This document shows positions 8,260 to 19,201 of a stretch of 64,000 nt of DNA, in pieces; positions within the stretch are counted from its first letter, which is position 1, and every line of letters starts with the position of its first letter. The stretch is from Bradyrhizobium ivorense (GTDB taxonomy: Bacteria > Pseudomonadota > Alphaproteobacteria > Rhizobiales > Xanthobacteraceae): NCBI RefSeq assembly GCF_900696085.1, contig NZ_CAADFC020000004.1:1495501-1559500 (forward strand). The letters run 5' to 3'. The notes beneath the pieces were generated by a model that searched no databases, had not been told where the DNA came from, and saw nothing but the letters and a program-made list of their open reading frames with translations. Both the position numbers and the translations under genes were made by a program.

Positions 8260-9060
8260 ATGTTCAAGGACCTGTTCTCACTCAACGGCCGCGTCGCGCT
8301 GGTGACCGGCGGATCGCGCGGCATCGGCAAGATGATCGCGGCCGGATTCCTCGCGCAGGGCGCGGCGAAGGTCTACATCACCGCACGCAAGGCCGGGCCC
8401 TGCGAGGCGACCGCCCAGGAGCTGTCCGCCGCCTATGACGGCGAGTGCATCGCGCTGCCGATCGACATCTCGACGGTGGAGGGCTGCGACAGGCTCGCCG
8501 CGGAAATCATCAAGCGCGAGCCGAAGCTCGACATCCTCGTCAACAATGCCGGCGCGGCCTGGGGCGCCGATTTCGACGAATTCCCGGAGAGCGGCTGGGA
8601 CAAGGTGATGAACCTCAACGTCAAGTCGATCTTCTTCCTGACCAAGGCGCTGGCAAAGCCGCTGCGCGCGGCGGCCTCGCACGACAGACCGGGCAAGGTG
8701 ATCAACATCGCCTCGATCGACGGCATCTTCGTCAACCCGATGGAGACCTATTCCTATGCCGCCAGCAAGGCGGCAGTGATCCACCTGACGCGGCGGATGG
8801 CGACGCGCCTCGTCAAGGACAACATCAACGTCACCGCGATCGCGCCGGGCGCCTTCAAGTCGGATATGAACCGCGCCGCGCGCGATCACGCCGACGAAGT
8901 CGCAAAGCGCGTGCCGTCGCGACGGGTCGGCACCGACGAGGATATGGCGGGGACTGCGATCTATCTCGCCTCGCGCGCCGGCGATTACGTGGTGGGCACC
9001 ACCATCGCGGTCGACGGCGGCGTGGTCTACGCGACCGCGGGGCTGGAGATCGCGGGGTAA
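8260..9060 (+). CDS. Short-chain dehydrogenase/reductase (SDR)
   Basis: A 266-aa classical SDR with a Rossmann cofactor motif TGGSRGIGK (residues 16-24), NNAGAAWG, a catalytic serine in NIASIDGIF, and YAASKAA for Tyr/Lys. The C-terminus has DMAGTAIYLASRAGDYVVGTTIAVDGG. An Arg just after the glycine motif (TARK) favours NADP. The substrate is not evident. A GGAGGG ribosome site precedes ATG 8260. It converges on the box operon, and a link with aromatic degradation is possible but unsupported. Confidence 0.88.
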   Translation: MFKDLFSLNGRVALVTGGSRGIGKMIAAGFLAQGAAKVYITARKAGPCEATAQELSAAYDGECIALPIDISTVEGCDRLAAEIIKREPKLDILVNNAGAAWGADFDEFPESGWDKVMNLNVKSIFFLTKALAKPLRAAASHDRPGKVINIASIDGIFVNPMETYSYAASKAAVIHLTRRMATRLVKDNINVTAIAPGAFKSDMNRAARDHADEVAKRVPSRRVGTDEDMAGTAIYLASRAGDYVVGTTIAVDGGVVYATAGLEIAG

Positions 9061-9084
9061 TCCGCGAGCGCGGCATCGAAGGTG

Positions 9085-9270
9085 CGCTCCCTCGCCCCGC
9101 TCTCTTGTCCGCCGACGCCCGCCTTCGGGCGAAGGCGGATGCGGGGAGAGGGTTGGGGTGAGGGGCTGCCTCCGCAGAACGTGGCGGCATTTGGACTCGC
9201 TGAGAATCCCCTCACCCGGAACGCATCTGGCGATGCGTTCCGACCTCTCCCCGCAGGCGGGGCGAGGTGA
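9085..9270. repeat. Long intergenic palindrome (CTCTCCCCGC...GCGGGGAGAG family)
   Basis: An inverted repeat built from GGGGAGAGGGTTGGGGTGAG and its complement-like arm CCCCTCACCCGG ... GACCTCTCCCCGCAGGCGG, with a GAACGCATCTGGCGATGCGTTC inner hairpin. It belongs to the most abundant repeat family of this window and follows the SDR stop. Confidence 0.85.
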
Positions 9271-9329
9271 AGCGGTGTCCGCGGCTCGATTCGAGGTTGC
9301 GTCATCCCGCGCTGGCGAGCGCACGTCGC

Positions 9330-9373
9330 AAAAAGAAAGGGGCGAGCCAGGACCTTCTCGGCTCACCCCTTTC
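9330..9373 (-). terminator. Rho-independent terminator of the boxB transcript
   Basis: On the minus strand a 14-bp stem (GAAAGGGGTGAGCC pairing with GGCTCGCCCCTTTC, one G-U) with an 11-nt loop is followed by TTTTT (9334-9330). It lies about 85 bp past the boxB stop. Because the stem is symmetrical, it could also end the convergent SDR transcript, though without a T-run on that side. Confidence 0.8.
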
Positions 9374-9407
9374 GTGGTCTCTCTCCGGGAGGAGAGAACT
9401 CTTATTT

Positions 9408-9455
9408 GAGCATGATCTCGTCGGAAAACCGCTTCACACTTTTCCGGATCACGCT
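9408..9455. repeat. 48-bp hairpin repeat (GAGCATGATC family), copy 1
   Basis: GAGCATGATC ... CGGAAAACCG ... CACTTTTCCGGATCACGCTC forms a hairpin with 10-bp outer arms and an inner GGAAAA/TTTTCC stem. It ends 2 bp before the boxB stop codon. Other copies lie at 39541-39588 and 41582-41629. Confidence 0.85.
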
Positions 9456-9456
9456 C

Positions 9457-10902
<1,446 letters not shown>

Positions 10903-10953
10903 GTTCACGGCGTGCTCCTTTTCATCCTGGCTCGCATCGCACCTTGCTCCGTC

Positions 10954-11092
10954 GTCATCCCTGCACAATGGCTTCGCCATTGTCGCTGGAGGTGCTCGCG
11001 CATCTTTGCGCGAGCCTCGAAGGATGCTGTTGGGCACTGTCGCCTCCAATCATCCTTCGAGGCTCGCAAGCGCTCGCACCTCAGGATGACGG
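10954..11092. repeat. Intergenic palindromic repeat (GTCATCCTGAGG family), copy between boxC and boxB
   Basis: GTCATCC at one end and CAGGATGAC at the other, with inner GCCTCGAAGGATG / CATCCTTCGAGGC arms that pair. It fills the roughly 200-bp gap between boxC and boxB, which is otherwise an operon pair. Other copies lie at 20699-20805 and 57571-57726. Confidence 0.85.
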
Positions 11093-11104
11093 CGGTATTC
11101 GCCT

Positions 11105-12832
11105 CTACACGCGCGTCATGTCGAATTGCGCCTTCTGGCCGGTGCCGTAGCGGCGCAGCGCGCCGTCTTCACCGACCGCATTCGGCCGCTGGAAGATCCA
11201 GTTCTGCCACGCGGTCAGGCGCGAGAAGATCTTCGATTCCATGGTCTCCGGACCGACGAAGCGCAGATTGGCTTCCATGCCGGTGAGGCCGTCGGGCGAG
11301 AACGAGGTGCGTTCCTCGAAGAACACGCGGACCTCGTCGTCCCAGTCGATGTCGTCGAGCGCGAAGGTGACGAGACCGAGCTCTTCGGCCTCCTCGGCAT
11401 CGAGCGCCTTGCCGATCGCGCCTTGCGCGCGCTCGAGATCCGACGGATCGGCCTGGAAGCGCGACTGCAGCCGGGTCAGGCCGTGGCTCATCGGATACGG
11501 GCCGAAGTTCATCGCGGTGAGCTCGATCGCCGGCGGCGGGCGGTTGTCGCCCTGCTTCTGGCCGATCAGCATGTAGGAGCGGTCGGCGGCGAACACGAGC
11601 TCGGCCAGCGTGCCGACGAAGCAGGAGCCAGGCTCGACCAGCGTCACCAGCGTGCGCGAGGTGACGTCGATGCGCTTGAGCACCCGCTTCCAATAGTGCC
11701 TGATCTCGTTGACCAGCCAGTGCGCCTTGTTGGCGTCAAGGAACGCGTCATACGACACAACATTGGCGCGGTCGCCGTGGCTCTTGAACACCAGCATCGC
11801 GATACCGAGCTCGTTGAGCCGCAGATGCAGGATCGCGTCATCGAGCTCGCGCGCGACCTGCAGCGGCCAGAACGCGGCGCCCTGCGCGATCATGCCGTCG
11901 ATGTCGGCCGGCGCGGCGGTTTCCGGCGCCTTGATCGAGATGGTGGCGATGCGCGCGTTGCGGTCGATGTCGACGCTGACGAAATCGTAGCGGATCGCGC
12001 TGTCGTCGACGGTCCGGTTGAGCTTGGTCAGGGCGACGCCCTTGCCGGCGCCGTTGCGCTTCGACTTCGCGGCGAATTCCTTGACGCGCTCGGCGAGCTT
12101 GCCCTCGAGCTTGGAGTTCGGCGCGATCTCGTCGACCAGCCGCCACTGCACGGCGCGCTTGCCCTTGATGCCTTCCTCGATTGTGCAGAAGAAGTCGGCG
12201 TGGTCGCGGCGCACCTTGCGCTTGTCGACCACACGGGTGAGGCCGCCGGTGCCCGGCAGCACCGCGAGCAGCGGCACTTCCGGCAGCGCCACCGCAGCGG
12301 CGCCGTCATCGGCCATCATGATGTGATCGGTCGCGAGCGCCAGCTCATAGCCGCCGCCGGCCGCGGTGCCGTTGACGACGCAGATGAAGCTCTGGCCGGA
12401 ATTCTCCGAAGAATCCTCCAGGCCGTTGCGGGTCTCGTTGGTGAACTTGCAGAAGTTGACCTTGTGGGCGTGGGTCGAGCCGGCCAGCATGCGGATGTTG
12501 GCGCCGGCACAGAACACCCGGTTCTTGCCCGAGCGCATCACCACCACCTTGACCTCGGGATGCTCGAAGCGGAGCCGCTGCACGGCGTCCGCCAGCTCGA
12601 TGTCGACGCCGAGGTCGTAGGAATTCAGCTTGAGCTGGTAGCCCTCGAACAGGCCGGCATTCTCGTCGACGTCCATGGTCAGCGTCGCGACGTCACCGGC
12701 GACGTCCAGCTTCCAGTGCCGGTAGCGCTGCGGCTCGGTCTGGAAATCGATGTATTTCGCCCCGCCTGCAAGGACGCGATCGTCGCCAGCCATTGGGCCA
12801 CCCTTTGCCGTTATTGGTTCAGATGTCTTCAT
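11105..12832 (-). CDS. boxC: Benzoyl-CoA-dihydrodiol lyase BoxC
   Basis: A 575-aa enzyme that opens the epoxidised benzoyl-CoA ring hydrolytically to 3,4-didehydroadipyl-CoA semialdehyde and formate. It has two crotonase-like halves; the first carries MRSGKNRVFCAGANIRML and VNGTAAGGGYELALATDHIM with the oxyanion-hole glycines. Length agrees with BoxC. Start options are ATG 12832 (MKTSEPITAK) and ATG 12793 (MAGDDRVLAGG). The second is preferred by a GCAAAGGGTGG ribosome site and because a BoxR-like operator (12832-12845) overlaps the first. It leads the boxC-boxB operon. Confidence 0.93.
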   Translation of the reverse strand: MKTSEPITAKGGPMAGDDRVLAGGAKYIDFQTEPQRYRHWKLDVAGDVATLTMDVDENAGLFEGYQLKLNSYDLGVDIELADAVQRLRFEHPEVKVVVMRSGKNRVFCAGANIRMLAGSTHAHKVNFCKFTNETRNGLEDSSENSGQSFICVVNGTAAGGGYELALATDHIMMADDGAAAVALPEVPLLAVLPGTGGLTRVVDKRKVRRDHADFFCTIEEGIKGKRAVQWRLVDEIAPNSKLEGKLAERVKEFAAKSKRNGAGKGVALTKLNRTVDDSAIRYDFVSVDIDRNARIATISIKAPETAAPADIDGMIAQGAAFWPLQVARELDDAILHLRLNELGIAMLVFKSHGDRANVVSYDAFLDANKAHWLVNEIRHYWKRVLKRIDVTSRTLVTLVEPGSCFVGTLAELVFAADRSYMLIGQKQGDNRPPPAIELTAMNFGPYPMSHGLTRLQSRFQADPSDLERAQGAIGKALDAEEAEELGLVTFALDDIDWDDEVRVFFEERTSFSPDGLTGMEANLRFVGPETMESKIFSRLTAWQNWIFQRPNAVGEDGALRRYGTGQKAQFDMTRV

Positions 12833-12845
12833 GCACAATAATGCA
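12832..12845. promoter_or_regulatory. Putative BoxR operator 1 (TGCA-N6-TGCA)
   Basis: TGCACAATAATGCA: two TGCA tetramers with a 6-bp spacer, the arrangement I recall for BzdR/BoxR operators. It overlaps the more distal possible boxC start codon, consistent with repression of boxCB by BoxR until benzoyl-CoA binds. Confidence 0.7.
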
Positions 12846-12871
12846 TGTTTTCGATCTGGTCTAGTTCAAAA

Positions 12872-12885
12872 TGCAAAAACATGCA
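12872..12885. promoter_or_regulatory. Putative BoxR operator 2 (TGCA-N6-TGCA)
   Basis: TGCAAAAACATGCA, the same TGCA-N6-TGCA layout, 40 bp (about four helical turns) from operator 1. The surrounding sequence is unusually AT-rich for this genome, as expected for the boxC promoter. Confidence 0.72.
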
Positions 12886-12944
12886 TTTTGTTTCATGTTC
12901 GGAAAATCACCCGCCCGGCCAATGACCTGGCGCGGCAATAAAGG

Positions 12945-13751
12945 TCAGGCCGCCAGCGTCCGGTCGTCGCGCAGCGCCGCTTTGGCGAAATCGGTGACCG
13001 CCTCCAGCGTCACCGCCGGCGCCTCGCGATGCGGCGAGTGACCGGCGCCTGCGACCACGGCGACGTCGACCGGGCAGTAGCATTCGTCCCTGGCAATCTC
13101 GACCTGGCGCATCGTGCCGTATTGATCGTCGACGCCCTGCACGATCAGCACCGGCACGCGGATATAGGCGAGGTACTCGGAGATATCCCAGTCGCGGAAT
13201 TGCGGATCGAGCCAGGCGCCGTTCCAGCCATAGAACGCGTTGTCGACATCCTTGTGCCAGCGCGCCAGCTTCTCTTTGAGATTGGTGGTCTCATACGCTG
13301 TCTTGATCTCGGCGATCGATTTCACCGAGATGTCCTCGACGATGAAGTGCGGCGCGATCAGCGCGAGCCCGTGCAGGCGATGATCCTGATGCGCACCGGC
13401 ATAGATCGCCGCAATCGACGCGCCGTCGGAATGGCCGACCAGGAGGCCGCGGCGGAAGCCGATCCGGTCGAGCAGTTTCGGCAGGACATCGAGCGCCTCG
13501 CGATGCATGTAATCGACCGGACGCGGCAGCTTTGCCGGCGACGAGGCGCCATAGCCGGCGCGCGAATAGACCAGCACGCCGGCGCCGGTCGCCGCCTGGA
13601 GCCTTTCCGGAAAATCGCCCCACAGGCCGACCGAGCCGAGGCCTTCATGCAGCATCACGACGGTCGGCGCTGAGTCGGGTGACGGGCCAAGCATGCGGTA
13701 TTCGAGCTCGGCGCCGTCGATGCTGAGGGAGCCGTTGGGTGCGAGTGTCAT
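12945..13751 (-). CDS. Alpha/beta hydrolase of the box cluster
   Basis: A 268-aa alpha/beta hydrolase with nucleophile elbow VGHSDGAS (Ser), oxyanion region MLHEGLGSVGLWGDFP, acid in QGVDDQYGT and catalytic His in GAGHSPHREAP. It sits between bclA and boxC on the same strand, where box clusters often carry a small hydrolase. A role as lactone or thioester hydrolase for side products of the epoxide pathway is inferred from context only. Confidence 0.8.
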   Translation of the reverse strand: MTLAPNGSLSIDGAELEYRMLGPSPDSAPTVVMLHEGLGSVGLWGDFPERLQAATGAGVLVYSRAGYGASSPAKLPRPVDYMHREALDVLPKLLDRIGFRRGLLVGHSDGASIAAIYAGAHQDHRLHGLALIAPHFIVEDISVKSIAEIKTAYETTNLKEKLARWHKDVDNAFYGWNGAWLDPQFRDWDISEYLAYIRVPVLIVQGVDDQYGTMRQVEIARDECYCPVDVAVVAGAGHSPHREAPAVTLEAVTDFAKAALRDDRTLAA

Positions 13752-13804
13752 ACGAAGCTCCGTTCTCGATTTGCTGGCGAGGCGCGCACAACTCTCTCAT
13801 TTCC

Positions 13805-13978
13805 TCCCCCCTTGCGGGGGAGGGGCAGGGAGAGGGGTGCCGCTTGCTCCGCTGCGCGACGGGGAGCGAAACGCCACTCTCCGCGAAATCCGTCGCCGAG
13901 ATGGCGCCCCATATCTGACGTCAGCGCCCGGGGCTCACCCCTCTCCCCAACCCTCCCCCGCAAGGGGGGTGGGAGCCC
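13805..13978. repeat. Long intergenic palindrome between bclA and the hydrolase gene
   Basis: CCCCCCTTGCGGGGGAGGGG and its mirror CCCTCCCCCGCAAGGGGGGT flank a unique centre of about 100 bp. Same family as 30942-31112, 50145-50315 and 60905-61075. No gene is seen inside. Confidence 0.85.
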
Positions 13979-14029
13979 GCCCAGGGTGCTCACCTCACAC
14001 ACGCTCACGCCAAGCTCCATGCCGGTGCT

Positions 14030-15571
<1,542 letters not shown>

Positions 15572-15617
15572 GCCCCGCTCCTCAGACGTGCCACCGCTCT
15601 CTCCCGTGGATATAAGA

Positions 15618-15629
15618 ATTATAATTCAT
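15618..15629. promoter_or_regulatory. 12-bp perfect inverted repeat in the bclA-boxR divergent promoter region
   Basis: GAATTATAATTC is a perfect palindrome in an AT-rich patch about 47 bp upstream of the bclA start. It may be a promoter element or operator for bclA. No TGCA-N6-TGCA motif is present in this intergenic region. Confidence 0.45.
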
Positions 15630-15729
15630 ACAAAGCCACTACATTGGCTTGCTGTCAATCCTCATCGGCACTATGTTTCCTAGAGCTTTGGTCCCGATTC
15701 AATCGGGATCCGCGCCTCGCACGGGGATC

Positions 15730-16638
15730 ATGACCGCAGACAACGATCCGGAAACCGGCTTCCTGGACCAGCTCGGCCAGCGTGTGCGCACGACGCGCGC
15801 CCTGCGCGGCATGTCGCGCAAGGTGCTCGCAAAAGTCTCCGGCATTTCCGAACGCTACATCGCCCAGCTGGAAAGCGGCAAAGGCAATGTCTCGATCGTG
15901 CTGCTGCGCCGTGTCGCAGGGGCGATGGGCGCGCATCTCGAGGACCTGATCCCCTCGGCCGAGCCGATCCCCGACTGGGCCATGATCCGCGATCTCCTGC
16001 GCAAGGCCTCGCCGAGCCAGATCGCGCAGGCCAAGGACATTCTCGCCGGCAGCAGTCCCTTGGCGCCGCGCCGCGCCTCGTTCTCCGGCATCGCGCTGAT
16101 CGGGCTGCGCGGCGCCGGCAAGACCACGCTCGGCCGGATGCTGGCGAAGAAGATCGGCTGGAGCTTCGTCGAGCTCAACAAGGAGATCGAGGCGCAGAAC
16201 GGCCTCTCGGTCGCCGAGATCATCGCGCTGTACGGCCAGGAAGGCTTTCGCCGCATGGAGCAGGCCGCGCTGACGCAGCTCTTGGCGCGCAAGGAATTGA
16301 TGGTGCTGGCGACCGGCGGCGGCATCGTCTCCGAGGCGCTGACCTTCGATCTGATCCTGTCGTCGTTCTACACGATCTGGCTGAAGGCCGAACCCGAAGA
16401 GCACATGGCCCGCGTCCGCCGCCAGGGCGACCTCCGCCCGATGGCCGACGACCGCTCGGCGATGGCCGAGTTGCGCAACATTTTGGTCAGCCGCGAGCCG
16501 CTTTACGCGCGGGCGTCGGCGGTGGTGGACACGGCGGGGCTCAGCGTGGATGCAGCGGCGGCACGGCTGATCGATTCCGTGCGGCCGGTGCTGCAGAACG
16601 AAGCGCGGTCGTTCGGCCTGCGCAGCGTCGCGCTGTAG
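15730..16638 (+). CDS. boxR: Benzoate pathway repressor BoxR (HTH-XRE plus shikimate-kinase-like domain)
   Basis: A 302-aa regulator with an N-terminal XRE helix-turn-helix (about residues 14-72: GQRVRTTRALRGMSRKVLA, SGISERYIAQLESGKGN) fused to a C-terminal shikimate-kinase-like domain (from about residue 118) with Walker A GLRGAGKTTLGRML and LATGGGIVSE. This fusion defines BzdR/BoxR, in which benzoyl-CoA is the inducer. ATG 15730 was chosen over the upstream in-frame start since it follows GGGGATC and matches family length. It is divergent from bclA; likely targets are the TGCA-N6-TGCA sites before boxC. Confidence 0.93.
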   Translation: MTADNDPETGFLDQLGQRVRTTRALRGMSRKVLAKVSGISERYIAQLESGKGNVSIVLLRRVAGAMGAHLEDLIPSAEPIPDWAMIRDLLRKASPSQIAQAKDILAGSSPLAPRRASFSGIALIGLRGAGKTTLGRMLAKKIGWSFVELNKEIEAQNGLSVAEIIALYGQEGFRRMEQAALTQLLARKELMVLATGGGIVSEALTFDLILSSFYTIWLKAEPEEHMARVRRQGDLRPMADDRSAMAELRNILVSREPLYARASAVVDTAGLSVDAAAARLIDSVRPVLQNEARSFGLRSVAL

Positions 16639-16661
16639 TCTTGTAGCATCATCTATCCCCG

Positions 16662-16741
16662 TCATTGCGAGCGAAGCGAAGCAATCCATCTTTCCGCGCG
16701 TGTGGATGCATGGATTGCTTCGCTTCGCTCGCAATGACGAC
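16662..16741. repeat. Intergenic palindrome (CATTGCGAGCGAAGC family), copy 1
   Basis: CATTGCGAGCGAAGCGAAGC ... ATCCAT and its inverted arm ATGGATTGCTTCGC ... GAGCGAAGC-complement form a hairpin of about 32-bp arms. It lies between the convergent boxR and iclR genes and could end both transcripts. Other copies: 26572-26686 and 38690-38770. Confidence 0.85.
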
Positions 16742-16761
16742 GTGGCTTAGAGGTGAACCCT

Positions 16762-17547
16762 TCACAGCAGCCGGCTCTTCACATCCTCCGCGCCCTCCCG
16801 CAGCAACGGCAAAAAGCGATCGATCAACTCCTGCTTCGGCACGCGATCGACATGCGCGCCCATGTTGATGGCGGCGACGATGGTGCCGTCGTAGCGGCGC
16901 ACCGGCACCGAGATCGAGCGGAAATGCGGCTCGGCCTCGCGGTCGACCAGCGAGTAGCCCTGCTTGCGGTCGGCCATGATGGTGGCGAGCAGTTTTTTCG
17001 GATCGGTCACGGTCTGCGGCGTCACCGGCTCGCGGCGCATCGCCTTCAGCCGCGCCGCGAGCTCGTTATCGTCAAGGCGGCCGAGCATGGCGCGGCCGAC
17101 CGACGTACAAAACGCCGGCAGCCGGTAGCCGATATCGAGGCCGCCCGAGTACACCCGCGTCGGGCTGGAGCGCGCCACAAACACGACGTCGTCGCCGTCG
17201 AGCAGCGCGAGCGAGGCGATCTCCTGTGCTGACGTCGCGATGCGGTCGAGCACCGGCTGCAGCACCGTCACCACCTGGTTGGATTGCAGGAAGGAGCCGG
17301 CCAGCGTCAGCACATGCGGCGTCAGCGTGAACAGTTTTCCGTCGGTCGCGACGAAGCCGCCATGCGCCAGCGTGAAAAGGATGCGGCGCGCGGTGGCGCG
17401 CGGCAGGTCGGCGGCGCGGGCGAGATCGCTCAAGGTCGCAGGTCCCGTGACCGTGCCGAACACCTGCAGCAGCCGCAGGCCGCGATCGAGGCTCTCGACG
17501 AAGTCGGTGGCGCGCTCGTCCTGGTCGGTCCGTTTCAGCTTGGGCAT
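16762..17547 (-). CDS. IclR family transcriptional regulator
   Basis: A 261-aa regulator of the IclR/PcaR/PobR type: winged helix (residues about 14-80, ESLDRGLRLLQVFG, TLSDLARAADLPRATARRILFTL) and a GAF-like effector domain (RLPAFCTSVGRAMLG, RSISVPVRRYDGTIVAAINMG). It is transcribed divergently from the Rieske oxygenase gene with a 111-bp gap carrying palindromes, so it probably controls that operon and itself. The effector is likely an aromatic acid. Confidence 0.88.
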   Translation of the reverse strand: MPKLKRTDQDERATDFVESLDRGLRLLQVFGTVTGPATLSDLARAADLPRATARRILFTLAHGGFVATDGKLFTLTPHVLTLAGSFLQSNQVVTVLQPVLDRIATSAQEIASLALLDGDDVVFVARSSPTRVYSGGLDIGYRLPAFCTSVGRAMLGRLDDNELAARLKAMRREPVTPQTVTDPKKLLATIMADRKQGYSLVDREAEPHFRSISVPVRRYDGTIVAAINMGAHVDRVPKQELIDRFLPLLREGAEDVKSRLL

Positions 17548-17558
17548 GGGCTTCCGGC

Positions 17559-17573
17559 TTTGAACGGTTCAAA
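17559..17573. promoter_or_regulatory. Candidate IclR operator A
   Basis: TTTGAACGGTTCAAA, a perfect 15-bp palindrome with a single central base, 12 bp upstream of the iclR start codon. Size and symmetry fit IclR-family operators. It probably mediates autoregulation. Confidence 0.65.
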
Positions 17574-17611
17574 AATTACGCTTGCTGTCCGCGACAGACA
17601 TGGCATAATTC

Positions 17612-17634
17612 GAACATTCGTTCAATAGGCGAAC
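17612..17634. promoter_or_regulatory. Candidate IclR operator B in the Rieske gene promoter
   Basis: GAAC-N4-GTTC (17612-17623) and an overlapping GTTC-N7-GAAC (17620-17634) reuse the same GAAC/GTTC half-sites as operator A, about 25-45 bp before the Rieske gene start. Which pair is bound cannot be decided from one sequence. Confidence 0.5.
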
Positions 17635-17658
17635 ATACCTAAACCAGGAGACGCCGCC

Positions 17659-19017
17659 ATGATGAGCCAGGAGCAGAACGATCTGATCACCCGCGTCAGC
17701 CGCAAGGACCCCTGCGGCAAGCTGATGCGGATGTACTGGCAGCCGGCGGCGCTGGTGGACGAACTGCAGGGCGAGCGGGCGGTGCGGCCGGTCAAACTGC
17801 TCGGCGAGAACCTGGTGCTGTTCCGCGACAAGGACGGCCGCTACGGGCTGATCGACCGCCACTGCGCGCATCGCGGCGCCGACCTCGCCTTCGGCCGGCT
17901 CGAGCATGGCGGGCTGCGCTGCGCCTTCCATGGCTGGCTGTTCGACACCAGCGGCCAATGCCTGGAGACGCCGGCCGAGCCGGTCGGCTCGCAGCTCTGC
18001 AAGGGCATCAAGCAGCGCGCCTATCCGGTGGTCGAGAAGAGCGGCATCCTCTGGGCCTATCTCGGCGAAGGCGAGCCGCCGGCGTTTCCGGAGCTCGACT
18101 GCTTCACCGCGCCCGACAGCCACACCTTTGCGTTCAAGGGGCATTGGGGCTGCAACTGGCTGCAGGCGCTCGAGGTCGGCATCGACCCGTCGCACGCCTC
18201 CTTCCTGCATCGCTTCTTCGAGGACGAGGACACCTCGACCGCCTACGGCAAGCAGTTCCGCGGCGCCTCCGCCGGCACCGACATGCCGATGACCAAGATC
18301 ATGCGCGAGTTCGACCGTCCCATCATCAATGTCGAGCACACCGAATATGGCCTGCGCTTGATCACGCTCCGCCAGATCGACGAGGAGCGCACCCATGTGC
18401 GGGTAACCAACCAGGTGTTCCCGCACGGCTTCGTGCTGCCGATGTCGACCGAGATGACGATCACGCAGTGGCATGTGCCGGTCGATGACGAGAACTGCTA
18501 CTGGTACGCGATCTTCACCAGCTTCACGAACCCGGTCGACAAGCAGAAGATGCGCGAGCAGCGGCTCGAGCTCTACGAGCTGCCGGACTACAAATCGCGC
18601 AAGAACAAGAGCAACGACTACGGCTTCGATCCGCACGAGCAGGCGACCGAGACCTATACCGGCATGGGCGCCGACATCAACGTGCACGACCAGTGGGCGG
18701 TGGAATCGATGGGCGCGATCCAGGACCGCACCAACGAGCATCTCGGCCAGAGCGACAAGGCGATCGTGCAGTATCGCCGCCTGCTGCGGGCCGAGATCGA
18801 GAAGGTTGCCGGCGGCGAGAAGCCGCTGCTGTTCCTCGATGCGGCCAGCGCGCGCAGTATCCAGGGCCCGGCGACGATGGACGGCATCGGGCCGACGCAG
18901 GGCTGGGAGCTCTACTGGATGGAAGTCGACGTCAAGCGCCGCCGCGGCGCGCCGTGGGCCGCCCCGGTGCCGCGCGAGATCGCCGGCAAGGTGCAGCATC
19001 TGACGGCGGCCGAGTGA
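17659..19017 (+). CDS. Rieske non-heme iron ring-hydroxylating oxygenase, alpha subunit (phthalate 4,5-dioxygenase-like)
   Basis: A 452-aa oxygenase alpha subunit. The Rieske [2Fe-2S] ligands appear as CAHRG and CAFHGW (about residues 72-97). The mononuclear iron motif is in the GIDPSHASFLHRF region. Its single-component style and length resemble phthalate 4,5-dioxygenase and related demethylases. No reductase or ferredoxin gene is adjacent, so electrons must come from elsewhere. An AGGAGA site precedes ATG 17659. It is followed on the same strand by a glutamine-synthetase-like gene, an unusual pairing. The substrate is unknown. Confidence 0.88.
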   Translation: MMSQEQNDLITRVSRKDPCGKLMRMYWQPAALVDELQGERAVRPVKLLGENLVLFRDKDGRYGLIDRHCAHRGADLAFGRLEHGGLRCAFHGWLFDTSGQCLETPAEPVGSQLCKGIKQRAYPVVEKSGILWAYLGEGEPPAFPELDCFTAPDSHTFAFKGHWGCNWLQALEVGIDPSHASFLHRFFEDEDTSTAYGKQFRGASAGTDMPMTKIMREFDRPIINVEHTEYGLRLITLRQIDEERTHVRVTNQVFPHGFVLPMSTEMTITQWHVPVDDENCYWYAIFTSFTNPVDKQKMREQRLELYELPDYKSRKNKSNDYGFDPHEQATETYTGMGADINVHDQWAVESMGAIQDRTNEHLGQSDKAIVQYRRLLRAEIEKVAGGEKPLLFLDAASARSIQGPATMDGIGPTQGWELYWMEVDVKRRRGAPWAAPVPREIAGKVQHLTAAE

Positions 19018-19043
19018 TGTTTACCTCAGCGCTGCAACGCTCC

Positions 19044-19185
19044 CCCCTTCACCTCGCCCCGCTTGCGGGGAGAGGTCGGATCGCGTCAGCGATCCGGGTG
19101 AGGGGGTACAGGTCTATCGACAGATCACCCCTGTGGAGAGAGCCCCTCACCCCGACCCTCTCCCCGCAAGAGCGGGGCGAGGGAG
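19044..19185. repeat. Long intergenic palindrome between the Rieske and GS-like genes
   Basis: CCTCGCCCCGCTTGCGGGGA ... CCCCTCACCCCGACCCTC ... GCAAGAGCGGGGCGAGG, with a GATCGCGTCAGCGATC inner hairpin. It separates two genes that otherwise look co-transcribed. Same family as 9085-9270. Confidence 0.85.
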
Positions 19186-19201
19186 AAGAAGGAGCGACGC
19201 C

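Noticed and set aside
10903..11049. N-terminal extension of BoxB to 11049
   Set aside because: The extension is the translation of an intergenic palindrome and BoxB homologues begin near DYSTKIPNN.
11126..12841. 571-codon plus-strand open frame opposite boxC
   Set aside because: Full-length antisense shadow of a well-supported boxC gene; composition is the typical Arg/Asp/His/Leu shadow pattern.
19133..19201. Earlier start for the glutamine-synthetase-like gene
   Set aside because: The extra codons lie in a palindromic repeat; GTG 19202 has a good GAAGGAG site and matches the family N-terminus.
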